A DNA stretch of 43,505 bases from Chitinophagales bacterium (lineage in GTDB: Bacteria > Bacteroidota > Bacteroidia > Chitinophagales > Chitinophagaceae). The translations under genes were made by a program, and so were the position numbers. The notes below the pieces were generated by a model that saw only the letters and a program-made list of their open reading frames with translations, ran no database searches and was not told where the DNA came from. Of the stretch, positions 22,707 to 31,445 are shown in pieces. The first letter of the stretch is position 1. Every line of letters starts with the position of its first letter. The DNA is taken from contig JAATGQ010000214.1 of the NCBI GenBank assembly GCA_015654595.1, positions 1 through 43,505 on the forward strand. Reading direction: 5' to 3'.

Positions 22707-23501
22707 ATGAGCATCATCCAGGCAATCATCCTCGCTATCGTGGAAGGACTGACCGAATTTCTGCCCGTGTCGTCCACCGCACACATGAAATTTACCAACC
22801 CTATTATCGGCGTCACTTCCACACCCTTCTCGGATATGTTCGAGATCGTGATCCAGCTGGCGGCGATCCTGGCCGTGGTAGTGGTCTATTACAGGAAATT
22901 CTTCGACTTTTCCAGGCTGAGCTTTTATGTCAAACTCGTGATTGCCGTTATCCCGGCGCTTGTATTTGGCGCGCTGCTGAAGAAGCACATCGACGCGGTA
23001 CTGGATAACCTTTATATCATTGCCTGTATCATGATCGGGGGCGGTGTCGTCTTACTGTTCATCGACCGGGTCTTTACCAAAGCGACGATCGACGACGAAA
23101 AGCAGGTCTCGAATCTTGCGGCCTTCAAGATCGGCTGTTTTCAGGTTCTTTCGATCCTGCTTCCGGGTCTAAGCCGCAGCGCCTCCACCATCATTGGCGG
23201 CATGAGCCAGAAGATGACCCGCAAGGCGGCAGCAGAATTCTCCTTCTTCCTGGCGGTGCCAACGATGCTGGCTGCTTCGGCAAAAAGCTTCTGGGATCTG
23301 CACAAGGAACATCCGGACGCTTTGACCAAAGATAATTTTACGATCCTGGGTATCAGCTGTGTGATCACCTTTATCGTGGCCATCATCGTAATCCGGTACT
23401 TTATCGACTTCCTCAAAAAGCATGGCTTTAAAGTCTGGGGCTACTATCGTATCGTTATCGGGCTGGTCATGTTGTTCCTTTTATGGAGGGGGATATTATG
23501 A
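22707..23501 (+). CDS. uppP: Undecaprenyl-diphosphatase
   Basis: UppP (BacA) dephosphorylates undecaprenyl pyrophosphate to recycle the lipid carrier for peptidoglycan and surface glycans, and it can confer bacitracin resistance. The 264-residue polytopic protein has the active-site motif EGLTEFLPVSSTAHM near the start and PGLSRSASTIIGGM (about 153-166), both diagnostic. It starts 33 nt after the DUF3098 gene, and its TGA overlaps the ATG of the MFS gene (ATGA), so the two are translationally coupled. Confidence 0.96.
   Translation: MSIIQAIILAIVEGLTEFLPVSSTAHMKFTNPIIGVTSTPFSDMFEIVIQLAAILAVVVVYYRKFFDFSRLSFYVKLVIAVIPALVFGALLKKHIDAVLDNLYIIACIMIGGGVVLLFIDRVFTKATIDDEKQVSNLAAFKIGCFQVLSILLPGLSRSASTIIGGMSQKMTRKAAAEFSFFLAVPTMLAASAKSFWDLHKEHPDALTKDNFTILGISCVITFIVAIIVIRYFIDFLKKHGFKVWGYYRIVIGLVMLFLLWRGIL
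23485..23492 (+). promoter_or_regulatory. Strong Shine-Dalgarno for the MFS gene inside uppP
   Basis: GGAGGGGG lies 5 nt upstream of the ATG at 23498, within the last codons of uppP. It is unusually strong for this window, where many genes have weak or no such site, and it supports the overlapping start. Confidence 0.6.
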
Positions 23502-25009
23502 GCCAGACAACCGCAACCGTCCAAACCGCGCCCAAACGCGTGATCAACGGCTGGGCTATGTACGACTGGTCCAATTCGGTCTATAACCTGGTCATCACCA
23601 CCACCTTCTTCCCTATTTATTTTACCGCGGCAACGCGCCATTTCTTTAAGGGTGATACCATCCCTTTTCTGGGTCGTACCTTCAACAACTCCTCGCTCTA
23701 CAGCTATGCACTGGCAGCCGCCTATCTGATCATCGCGCTTTTATATCCCATTCTGACGTCTATAGCGGATACGAGGGGGAACAAGAAGACCTTTATGCAG
23801 TTCTTCTGTTATCTCGGCGCATTCGGCTGCAGCGCCCTCTTCTTCTTTACGGGTGCAAATGTCTGGCTGGGCGTAATTGGCTTTATCCTGGCTTCGATGG
23901 GCTACGTCGGCAGCCTGGTCTTTTATAATGCCTATCTGCCCGAAATAGCGGCGCCCGAAGACCAGGACAGGGTCAGCGCCAAGGGTTATGCCTACGGTTA
24001 TATCGGCAGCGTACTGCTTCAAATTATCGGATTTGTATTTGTGCTGGTGATCAAGAATGATCCTTTTCTGGGCCCACGGCTTACGTTCCTGGCAACAGGT
24101 CTCTGGTGGGCAGGTTTTGCACAGCTGACATTCCGGGTGCTCCAGAACAGAAAGGATGTCGTGACGGGCCCACGCAAAAATGTACTGACCTCTGGCTTCT
24201 CGGAGGTAAAAAAGGTATATGGTGAAATAAGGAAGATGGCCGTGCTGAAACGTTTTCTACGCGCTTTCTTTTTCTATAGTATGGGCGTACAGACCGTCAT
24301 GACGGTGGCCACTCTTTTTGGCAGCGTACTGCTGAAACTCGACGATACCAAACTGATCGTGACCGTGGTACTGATCCAGGTGGTTGCAATCGTCGGCGCG
24401 ATGTGGATGAGCAACCTGTCTAAACGCTTCGGCAATATCCGCGTGCTGATGGGGGTTATAATGGTCTGGATCCTGGTTTGTATCTCGGCTTATATCACGG
24501 CCGGCCAGGCAGAAAGACTCGAGCCTTTCCATACGAAGATCCAGGAGCTGAAGCAGCAACGCGACGATATACTCGCCCATAAGGCGCAGATGAGTCAGGT
24601 CGATTTTGACAAGCAGGAATCCGATGTCGAAGGTGAGCTTTCCCGTTGGGAACACGACCTTGCCCCGCACCAGGAACCGATCGAATATGCTTTTTATGGT
24701 CTGGCGCTGGGTGTAGGACTGATCATGGGCGGCGTCCAGTCTTTGAGCCGCAGTACTTACTCCAAGATGATGCCGGAGACAAAAGATACGGCTTCGTACT
24801 TTAGCTACTATGATCTGACAGAAAAGATTGCGATTGTGATCGGGATGTTTAGCTTTGGGGCAATAACGGAGTTGACGCATACGATGAAGAATGCGATCAT
24901 CTTCCTGACCGTCTTTTTTGTCATCGGCTTAGTCTGGTTATATTCAGCTTTGCTCAAACAGAAAAAGGAATCCGGCGGCGGAAACATGACAACCGGTGTT
25001 CCGGCATAG
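23498..25009 (+). CDS. MFS transporter, UMF1/Atg22-like
   Basis: A 503-residue membrane protein with 12 predicted segments. The opening INGWAMYDWSNSVYNLVI is typical of the UMF1 (Atg22-like) group of the major facilitator superfamily, and the loop G-GVQSLSRSTYSKMMP recurs in that family. The substrate is unknown. Between the ninth and tenth segments lies a charged, helix-forming loop of about 60 residues (coded near 24505-24680; QAERLEPFHTKIQELKQQRD onwards), which looks like a coiled-coil hairpin. GGAGGGGG stands 5 nt before the ATG at 23498, which overlaps the uppP stop; this fixes the start. Confidence 0.88.
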   Translation: MSQTTATVQTAPKRVINGWAMYDWSNSVYNLVITTTFFPIYFTAATRHFFKGDTIPFLGRTFNNSSLYSYALAAAYLIIALLYPILTSIADTRGNKKTFMQFFCYLGAFGCSALFFFTGANVWLGVIGFILASMGYVGSLVFYNAYLPEIAAPEDQDRVSAKGYAYGYIGSVLLQIIGFVFVLVIKNDPFLGPRLTFLATGLWWAGFAQLTFRVLQNRKDVVTGPRKNVLTSGFSEVKKVYGEIRKMAVLKRFLRAFFFYSMGVQTVMTVATLFGSVLLKLDDTKLIVTVVLIQVVAIVGAMWMSNLSKRFGNIRVLMGVIMVWILVCISAYITAGQAERLEPFHTKIQELKQQRDDILAHKAQMSQVDFDKQESDVEGELSRWEHDLAPHQEPIEYAFYGLALGVGLIMGGVQSLSRSTYSKMMPETKDTASYFSYYDLTEKIAIVIGMFSFGAITELTHTMKNAIIFLTVFFVIGLVWLYSALLKQKKESGGGNMTTGVPA

Positions 25010-25025
25010 ACAAATCATTAATTTT

Positions 25026-25988
25026 ATGCAGCTGCATACCATCAATACAGGATTATTCAAGCTCGACGGAGGAGCGATGTTTGGGGTGGTTCCAAAGACC
25101 ATCTGGAATAAGCTGCAGCCCGCCGATGAGAACAATCTTTGTACCTGGGCTATGCGCTGCCTGTTAATACAGGAAGGAGATAAGCTGATCCTTGTCGATA
25201 ATGGTATCGGCGATAAGCAGGACGCAAAATTTCTGAGCCACTATCATCTGCATGGGGATGACACGCTGGACAAATCGCTGGCTGCGCTGGGCCTCCACCG
25301 GGATGATATCACCGATGTGCTGCTGACGCACCTGCACTTTGATCATTGCGGCGGAAGTATTATCCGCCAGGGTGACAAGCTGGTCCCCGCGTTCAAAAAT
25401 GCCATGTACTGGAGCCATTCTACACACTGGCAGTGGGCAATTGAGCCGAACGACAGGGAAAAGGCGTCTTTTCTGAAAGAGAATATTTTGCCGATCCAGG
25501 ACAGCGGGCAGCTGCGCTTTGTTGATACGGCGCCGATGGCGCGGGGTTCAGGTTCGGCGCTGGCGGCTGCGGGCACGACCTTCGCATCCCCCGCGGTTGC
25601 GGCGGTTTCACTGGCGCCTGGCACACTACCCCATACCGGCGGTTCGCTCGACACAATTGCCGACGTGATCATACCGGGCTTATCTGTGCGTATCGCCAAT
25701 GGCCATACTGCTTCCATGATCTTACCACAACTACACTACAAAGGCCATACTTTTGTCTACATGGCGGATCTCCTGCCTTCCGTCAGTCATTTTCCTCTCC
25801 CCTATGTAATGGGATACGATATGTTTCCTCTCACTACATTACAGGAAAAGAAATCCTTTTTTGAGGAAGCGGCTGCCGGTAATTACGTACTCTTCTTCGA
25901 ACACGATCCGATCAACGAATGTTGTACCCTCGAACGAACGGAAAAAGGTATCCGGGCCGGGAAAACGCTTCGGCTTAAGGACCTCTAA
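25026..25988 (+). CDS. MBL-fold metallo-hydrolase
   Basis: A 320-residue metallo-beta-lactamase fold enzyme. The dinuclear metal site is visible: THLHFDHCGG (His102, His104, Asp106, His107), NGHTASM (His227), MADLLPS (Asp248) and FEHDP (His293). The arrangement resembles the lactonase/hydrolase branch that includes N-acyl homoserine lactonases, but the substrate cannot be read. Residues about 168-210 form a Gly/Ala/Ser-rich insert between strands, coded at 25527-25655. It follows the MFS gene by 16 nt and precedes the GNAT gene by 17 nt, so all belong to one plus-strand run. Confidence 0.85.
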   Translation: MQLHTINTGLFKLDGGAMFGVVPKTIWNKLQPADENNLCTWAMRCLLIQEGDKLILVDNGIGDKQDAKFLSHYHLHGDDTLDKSLAALGLHRDDITDVLLTHLHFDHCGGSIIRQGDKLVPAFKNAMYWSHSTHWQWAIEPNDREKASFLKENILPIQDSGQLRFVDTAPMARGSGSALAAAGTTFASPAVAAVSLAPGTLPHTGGSLDTIADVIIPGLSVRIANGHTASMILPQLHYKGHTFVYMADLLPSVSHFPLPYVMGYDMFPLTTLQEKKSFFEEAAAGNYVLFFEHDPINECCTLERTEKGIRAGKTLRLKDL

Positions 25989-26005
25989 CCTAAACCTCAC
26001 CTACC

Positions 26006-26470
26006 ATGCCTGAGATCAGTTATCGCGAGATTATCGCCACGGATATGCCGGCTTTAGCCCGGTTGAGAGCACAGAACTGGGAGACCGAAGAATACTGGCT
26101 CCCGCGTGTTACGGGATATTTCAATGGAGAGAGCAACCCTCAGCAGGCGCTGGCGCCGCGAATCGGCTTTGTCGCGCAGGCTGACGGAGAGACGATCGGA
26201 TTTGTCGCCGGCCACCTCACCACCCGTTTTGGCTGCGAAGGCGAACTGGAATGGATCAACGTACATCCCGACTGGCGCGGGAAAGGCGTCTCTGTTACGC
26301 TGCTGCGTATGCTGGCCCGCTGGTTTGTAGAGCAGAAAGCCTATCGCATCTGCGTGAACGTGGCGCCGGACAATATCGTGGCCCAGGCCTTTTACCGCAA
26401 ATGCGGAGCAGAAAGCTGGAACGAACACTGGCTCTACTGGCGCGACATCCGTCCGCTGGTGGCGGAATAA
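26006..26470 (+). CDS. GNAT-family N-acetyltransferase
   Basis: A 154-residue acetyltransferase. The acetyl-CoA loop is read as HPDWRGKGVSVTLLRML (Q/RxxGxG type), preceded by the strand GELEWINV and followed by VNVAPDNIVAQAFYRKCGA, the usual C-terminal region. The acceptor is unknown. It ends 4 nt before the convergent glycosyltransferase gene. Confidence 0.88.
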   Translation: MPEISYREIIATDMPALARLRAQNWETEEYWLPRVTGYFNGESNPQQALAPRIGFVAQADGETIGFVAGHLTTRFGCEGELEWINVHPDWRGKGVSVTLLRMLARWFVEQKAYRICVNVAPDNIVAQAFYRKCGAESWNEHWLYWRDIRPLVAE

Positions 26471-26474
26471 TCCA

Positions 26475-27944
26475 CTATTTCAACACCCACAACATGGAAT
26501 TAGGTTTTCCGGGCAGGTCCATGCGCTGGTAATGCGTCTGAAGGAACTGCATCCAGGCATCTTTTTGCGGCGCGTTGATAAACATATTCAGCCATTCCGG
26601 GTCCATCAACACCCACCTGGTCTTGTGCTGTAACAGCGACGCTTCGGTCTCCTGCAATTCCTTTCCATCGGTATCCCAGCGTGGATACATTTTATAAAAG
26701 TGCTGATAGACCATGCGGCAGGGCGCCAGTATGTTTAACACATTATAGTAAATATTGTAGCTGTCATTCCCAAAGACACAGAGCTGGTAATCCTTTGGCT
26801 GCTGCTGTTGCAGATATTGCAATTCCGGCGTATGGAATAGTGGATCTTTTTCCCTTAATTCCAGGTGCGTGCCATGTTGCAGCGCCGTATAACAAAGGCT
26901 GATACAAAGCAAAAAGGCGTATGGCCACTGCGCTTTGCGTGTATTCAGGCTGGATTCTTCTGTGAATGCAAATACAACAAAGAGCAGCATCGTAACGGCA
27001 GCGGTTGCCGGGACAAAATACCCGAGATAATTATCCCATTCCCCCATCGCCTGTCTTCTTCCACCCATCATTTCCGGAGTCAGCACAAAGAATAACGAGA
27101 AAATGGCGGCAAGCGTAAGGGGTTTATTTTTGTTTCGGGTTACCAGCGTAAAGATTCCCAATACCAGCGAGATCATAAAAGGCAGCTCGAAATTTCCTTC
27201 GTCGAGGATAAACTTGATGGAATGGAAATGCGCCAACAGCGGTTTCCTTTCCCCGGTATAAACCGTGGCATTGAATACGAACGCATCGTACCAGGCCTGC
27301 CCTAGTGCATGATGCAGGATAAAATAGATCACAAAAGGTATCGGAACGATTAGGAAGCTTACGGCAAGCCGGCTAAAACGCTGCCAGAAGGAAAGCGTGT
27401 CTTTGGTCGTTATCAGATAAATCAGGAAAGGCAGCAGCAGAAATATCTGTTCCTGTTGGGTAAAGAACACAAGGCCAGTCAAAAAACCCAGCACCGCATG
27501 CCTTTGGCGGCTCTTGCCCATCAGTACAATAAAAAAGAACAGGATAAAGAAGGTGGTAAACTCCCGCGTCAGCCCAAAGGCGTTGTTGATCAGAAAATCC
27601 CGGAGCATGAGATTAAAAAGCAACGGAAGCAGTTCTGGCAGTGCGATCTTGTATTGCAGGCAGCGTCGGTAAAGACCTGCCGTCACCAGCATGGCAAGCG
27701 CCGTATCGATCAACCACATTCCCCACTTCCCGATCAGCAGACCAGCGGCATTGATGAAAAAGATCATCGGCGGTTTGTGATCAAAGAAATCCCTGTAGGG
27801 GACCTGTCCTTCGAGCACAGCCCTGCCGAAGTAATGAAAGAAGTCCTGGTCGTCCAGCAGCATTCCTACCAGCGGGTAGAATAGAAGGCTGAGCAGGAGG
27901 CTTGCCAGCAGCAGGCCGGCCAAGGTGTAATTTTGTTTATTCAT
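26475..27944 (-). CDS. GT-C type membrane glycosyltransferase (GT39-like)
   Basis: A 489-residue polytopic protein with about ten membrane segments. The first loop has the acidic pair DDQDFFHYFGRAVLEGQVPY then RDFFDHKPPM, the layout of GT-C enzymes of the Dol-P-Man / PMT group that use lipid-linked sugars at the outer face of the inner membrane. The C-terminal 130 residues are soluble. Its ATG overlaps the stop of the GT2 gene by 4 nt, and it is the last gene of the glf-GT2-GT-C unit, so it probably adds a sugar to a surface glycan or protein. Confidence 0.8.
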   Translation of the reverse strand: MNKQNYTLAGLLLASLLLSLLFYPLVGMLLDDQDFFHYFGRAVLEGQVPYRDFFDHKPPMIFFINAAGLLIGKWGMWLIDTALAMLVTAGLYRRCLQYKIALPELLPLLFNLMLRDFLINNAFGLTREFTTFFILFFFIVLMGKSRQRHAVLGFLTGLVFFTQQEQIFLLLPFLIYLITTKDTLSFWQRFSRLAVSFLIVPIPFVIYFILHHALGQAWYDAFVFNATVYTGERKPLLAHFHSIKFILDEGNFELPFMISLVLGIFTLVTRNKNKPLTLAAIFSLFFVLTPEMMGGRRQAMGEWDNYLGYFVPATAAVTMLLFVVFAFTEESSLNTRKAQWPYAFLLCISLCYTALQHGTHLELREKDPLFHTPELQYLQQQQPKDYQLCVFGNDSYNIYYNVLNILAPCRMVYQHFYKMYPRWDTDGKELQETEASLLQHKTRWVLMDPEWLNMFINAPQKDAWMQFLQTHYQRMDLPGKPNSMLWVLK

Positions 27945-28660
27945 ATCTTGATACGAAATAAGATCGTCTGTATCCCGGAGCGGATGGCGCCCCGGAGGAT
28001 ATATGGGTTTAGTTTGCTCTTTCTTTGGTCCTGGGTGCGTAGCTCCACAGGCAACGTAAAAATAGCCTTGCGTTTCTTTGTAAACCAGGCGGTGAGCAGC
28101 ACATTCGGAGCAAAAGAATCGGCGGGTATTTTTTTCAAAGCTTCCTGCAGCATCTCGCCTCTCATAAGCCGATAAGGGCTGTTGACGTCCTGTACTGTTT
28201 TACCATACAAAAGCGATACAAGACTGCTAGTCCAGCCACTCAGGAATTTCCTCCCGCCGGAAGCGTTCTTTTCCTCCCTGCAGCCCAGCAAAAAGTCTAC
28301 GTGATAGCGCTGGTTCCACAAAGCCACAAAGGTGAGAGTATCCAACTGGTGGTCGGAGTCGATCTGGAAGACCCATTCTGCGTCTGCGGCAAGCCGGTAT
28401 CCTCTAAGAATGGCAGGCCCATGGCCGGCATTGGCCTGCGTATAAACTTCGAGTCTTGGATCTTTGGCCTGTCGCAGCTGCAGCATCTTCAGACTATCGT
28501 CTTTCGATCCGTCGTCGATCAGGATAACCCGGAAATCTTCGGCCGTCTTTTCAAAAACCGGAAGCCAGTCGTCCAATAAAGTATCGATCCGCTGTTGTTC
28601 GTTATAGACAGGAATGACTACGGCCAGGGACGTCCTCCCGCTCGCGGGGTTAGACTGCAT
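27941..28660 (-). CDS. Family 2 glycosyltransferase
   Basis: A 239-residue cytoplasmic GT-A enzyme. It shows VVIPVYNEQQRI at the N-terminus, the nucleotide-sugar acidic residues in ILIDDGSKDDS, the DxD-like QIDSDHQ, and the NSPYRLMRGEML segment common in dolichol-phosphate-mannose-synthase-like members. It probably loads a sugar onto a polyprenyl phosphate, which the downstream GT-C protein could then use. Its start overlaps the glf stop by 11 nt and its stop overlaps the GT-C start by 4 nt. Confidence 0.9.
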   Translation of the reverse strand: MQSNPASGRTSLAVVIPVYNEQQRIDTLLDDWLPVFEKTAEDFRVILIDDGSKDDSLKMLQLRQAKDPRLEVYTQANAGHGPAILRGYRLAADAEWVFQIDSDHQLDTLTFVALWNQRYHVDFLLGCREEKNASGGRKFLSGWTSSLVSLLYGKTVQDVNSPYRLMRGEMLQEALKKIPADSFAPNVLLTAWFTKKRKAIFTLPVELRTQDQRKSKLNPYILRGAIRSGIQTILFRIKI

Positions 28661-29801
28661 GATGGGTGGGGATTAAAGGTCGTATGCCTGTCTCGAAAAT
28701 TTCCAGGGCACGGGCTATGGTTTGGTGCATGTCATAGTATTTATAATCGCCAAGCCGGCCGCTGATAAACACGTTGGGCAGGCGGGCGGCTTCCTCCTTA
28801 TAAAGGTTCAGCAGTCGATGGTTTTCGGTGGAAGCGATAGGATAATAAGGGTTATCGCCTTTATCCGGCAGGGAATATTCTTTGAAGATGACGGTCTTGT
28901 CCTTTCTATATTCTCTTTCGGGATGGAGATATCTTGGTTCGTGTATTCGGGTGAACGGCACTTCGGGGTCGGGGTAGTTGATCACCGAGTTGCCCTGGTA
29001 TTCTTCTTTATCGATGACTTCTTTTTCAAACCGGAGTGTCCGCCAGCTAAGTTTCCCATATTTATAATCGAAGAACTGGTCGATGGGACCGCTATAGATC
29101 AGGCAGGTGTCGGGCTTCAGTTGATCCCTGATCTCGAAGTAGTCCGTATTCGTCAGAACAGTGATCTTGTGATCCGCTAGCAGTCGTTGAAAGATGGCGG
29201 TATAACCGTCTTGGGGTATCCCCTGCCAGCGGTCGAAAAAATAATTGTCGACATAGTTCTTGCGAAAGGGAAGACGGTTAAAGATCGCGGCGGGCAGACT
29301 TTTCGGATCGACCTGCCACTGTTTGATCGTGTAGCCTTTAAAGAATGCCTCATAAAGGTCTTTTCCGATCTGGCTGATGGCTTGTTCTTCGAAGTTCTGC
29401 GGATTCTTGATGTCTGTTCTTATCGTCTCCATGAATGCCTCCACTTCGTAGGGCTTGAGCGTCAGTGCATAGAAGTGGTTGATCGTTTCGAGGTTGATCG
29501 GGAACTGGTAGATCTTATCCTTGTGATTGCTGAGGACCCGGTGCTGATAATGGTTAAACGCCGTGAATTTGCGGATATAATTCCAAACCTTCTCATCCGA
29601 GGTGTGAAAGATATGGGTACCATATCGATGGTATTCGATGCCGGTGGTCTCGTCTTCCGCCGAATAGCAGTTACCGCCGATATGGTCGCGCTTTTCGATC
29701 ACGAGAACGCGTTCGCCCAGCTGGCTGGCGATCCGTTCCGCCATCACGGAGCCCATCAGCCCGCTGCCAACTACTACGTATGAATACGCCGTTAGATCCA
29801 T
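28650..29801 (-). CDS. glf: UDP-galactopyranose mutase
   Basis: Glf is an FAD enzyme that interconverts UDP-galactopyranose and UDP-galactofuranose, the donor for galactofuranose in surface polysaccharides. The 383-residue protein has the FAD motif VVGSGLMGSVMAERIA, VIEKRDHIGGNCYS, YHRYGTHIFHT, and the C-terminal segment HPEREYRKDK near the substrate site then FISGRLGDYKYYDM. It heads the polysaccharide unit. The 101-nt gap to the upstream secreted-protein gene holds no clear terminator. Confidence 0.95.
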   Translation of the reverse strand: MDLTAYSYVVVGSGLMGSVMAERIASQLGERVLVIEKRDHIGGNCYSAEDETTGIEYHRYGTHIFHTSDEKVWNYIRKFTAFNHYQHRVLSNHKDKIYQFPINLETINHFYALTLKPYEVEAFMETIRTDIKNPQNFEEQAISQIGKDLYEAFFKGYTIKQWQVDPKSLPAAIFNRLPFRKNYVDNYFFDRWQGIPQDGYTAIFQRLLADHKITVLTNTDYFEIRDQLKPDTCLIYSGPIDQFFDYKYGKLSWRTLRFEKEVIDKEEYQGNSVINYPDPEVPFTRIHEPRYLHPEREYRKDKTVIFKEYSLPDKGDNPYYPIASTENHRLLNLYKEEAARLPNVFISGRLGDYKYYDMHQTIARALEIFETGIRPLIPTHHAV

Positions 29802-29902
29802 ACTGCAATATAGGGGAATAATTTAATACTTGCCTTTCAACGGCTTAGAGGTCACTTGTTTAAGTAGACCGGGTTGCTGGCAAATTCGCGAGAGCCTTAT
29901 TG

Positions 29903-31435
29903 TTACTTTTTAAGTTTATTTTCTATATCGGTCAGCCGTTTGTCGATATTATCGAGCTTAGCTTCCTGGTTGTCGACTGACTGTAAAAATGCGGTTGACT
30001 TTTTATTGCCTTCTATTGCATAAAGCGTCATTTCTTCCACTTTTTTGAGCAGCAGGACCTGCATAGCGCCAGCGTCGACTCCTTTACTGGCGATTGATTC
30101 GGCAGAAGGAATGCCGGGTAGATGATGATCCCGCCGAATATATTGTTCGAGTACATCCAAAGAAAGAAGCTGATACGCACTGTCGAAGACATTATCCGCC
30201 CACTCATCCGGGTGGAGGATCAACTTGCCCGTTGTGACAGGTCCATTGACAACAAGGGACGAATAGACATTATCCGTCGTCGCCAGGGCGCTGCTATCGC
30301 TATAATAGATATTGCCGTTCGCATCGCTGGTAATGATGCGCGTGCTGGCGACAGTATCAGGAATTCCTGCCAACCTTACGCTTCCTGTTGTATAAAGTTG
30401 AGCAGAAAGGGAGGACGCCCCTATCGAGAGCGAGTCGACAATCGTGACCTTGCCATTTACGTGCAGTCGGCCGGCACTGCTGTCGGTAACAGATCCTACA
30501 ACCAGGTTTCCTGCCTCGGAGAGCATACAGACTTCCAGGTCTGTACCCGTCCTGGGCGATGCGCCGCTCGTAAAGTGAAGTTGATCTGCCGCTATTTTCA
30601 GCGGCGCTCTTTTTTTGCCGGCGGTGGGGTTAAAGAGTTTTGTGCCGAAATAATAATAATTCGCGCCACTGGGATAGGCGGTGGAGTAGCCCCATTCGCT
30701 GGTATTGGAAACAGCCGTTTCGAGACAGGACGAGTTAGTGGTGTCAGGCACTTCGCCAAAATACATATGCGGCGCTACGAGGTAAATATAGCCTGGAATG
30801 GTCCGGATCTGTGGCGAGCCGACATTCCAGCCGGTAGGCGCCGCGTAGCCAATACCATAAGAAGGACCTCGGGCTTCCAGGACAGGGTAATATGAATTTC
30901 TGATCAGACTCTCCTGTCCATCGTTTGTATTTATCAGGCCGCCCAGTTGAAGCTGGTCTGATGCTACAGAAAAATTGGGATCAAAGAAAATAGCACCATG
31001 ACCAACCAGTTGCAGCATATAGCCGGCATCAACGGTGGTCCCCATCAGCATATTCCCATTCGTGTTCAGCCGCATAGCCCAATGGTTGTTGGTATAAAAG
31101 TCCATGGGATAGTTATCCCTTAATCCGATGGCGCCTGTTGTACCAAATGCATTTCCGCCCTGAAACCAACGATATTGAAGTTTCAGCGTGTCAGGCCCGA
31201 TAAGATTCAAAGTGTCGTTCAGCTTTACGAGCGGCCGTCTGAATATTGTACGACCACGGCCGGTGTTGTATAAGAACCCAGGGATATTTTGTGTATGGTT
31301 TTCAAGGATCAGTTCTGTCGAATCACAGTTTGTCAGCAGGACGCTATCGGCTTGTATCGTCTCGGTCGTCTTCTGAGCCCATCCAGCCAGGCTAAGCAAG
31401 ACCTGCAAAAGCAATACAATTATGCAATGTTTCAT
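29903..31435 (-). CDS. Secreted surface protein of unknown function, paralogue 1
   Basis: A 510-residue protein with a clear signal peptide (MKHCIIVLLLQVLLSLAGWA). The body is rich in beta-type repeats of the kind seen in tail-fibre or head-fibre-like proteins (TNNHWAMRLNTNGNMLMGT; AGRLHVNGKVTIVDSL; DANGNIYYSDSSA). Near the end it has FDSAYQLLSLDVLEQYIRRD, HLPGIPSAESI and a short coiled coil (VEEMTLYAIEGNKKS), a C-terminal pattern common in secreted Bacteroidota proteins. It is a tandem paralogue of the upstream gene, sharing ENHT..IPGF and YPSG.NYYYFG. I do not recognise an enzyme. It is possibly an adhesin or surface fibre. Confidence 0.75.
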   Translation of the reverse strand: MKHCIIVLLLQVLLSLAGWAQKTTETIQADSVLLTNCDSTELILENHTQNIPGFLYNTGRGRTIFRRPLVKLNDTLNLIGPDTLKLQYRWFQGGNAFGTTGAIGLRDNYPMDFYTNNHWAMRLNTNGNMLMGTTVDAGYMLQLVGHGAIFFDPNFSVASDQLQLGGLINTNDGQESLIRNSYYPVLEARGPSYGIGYAAPTGWNVGSPQIRTIPGYIYLVAPHMYFGEVPDTTNSSCLETAVSNTSEWGYSTAYPSGANYYYFGTKLFNPTAGKKRAPLKIAADQLHFTSGASPRTGTDLEVCMLSEAGNLVVGSVTDSSAGRLHVNGKVTIVDSLSIGASSLSAQLYTTGSVRLAGIPDTVASTRIITSDANGNIYYSDSSALATTDNVYSSLVVNGPVTTGKLILHPDEWADNVFDSAYQLLSLDVLEQYIRRDHHLPGIPSAESIASKGVDAGAMQVLLLKKVEEMTLYAIEGNKKSTAFLQSVDNQEAKLDNIDKRLTDIENKLKK

Positions 31436-31445
31436 AAATCGGGGC

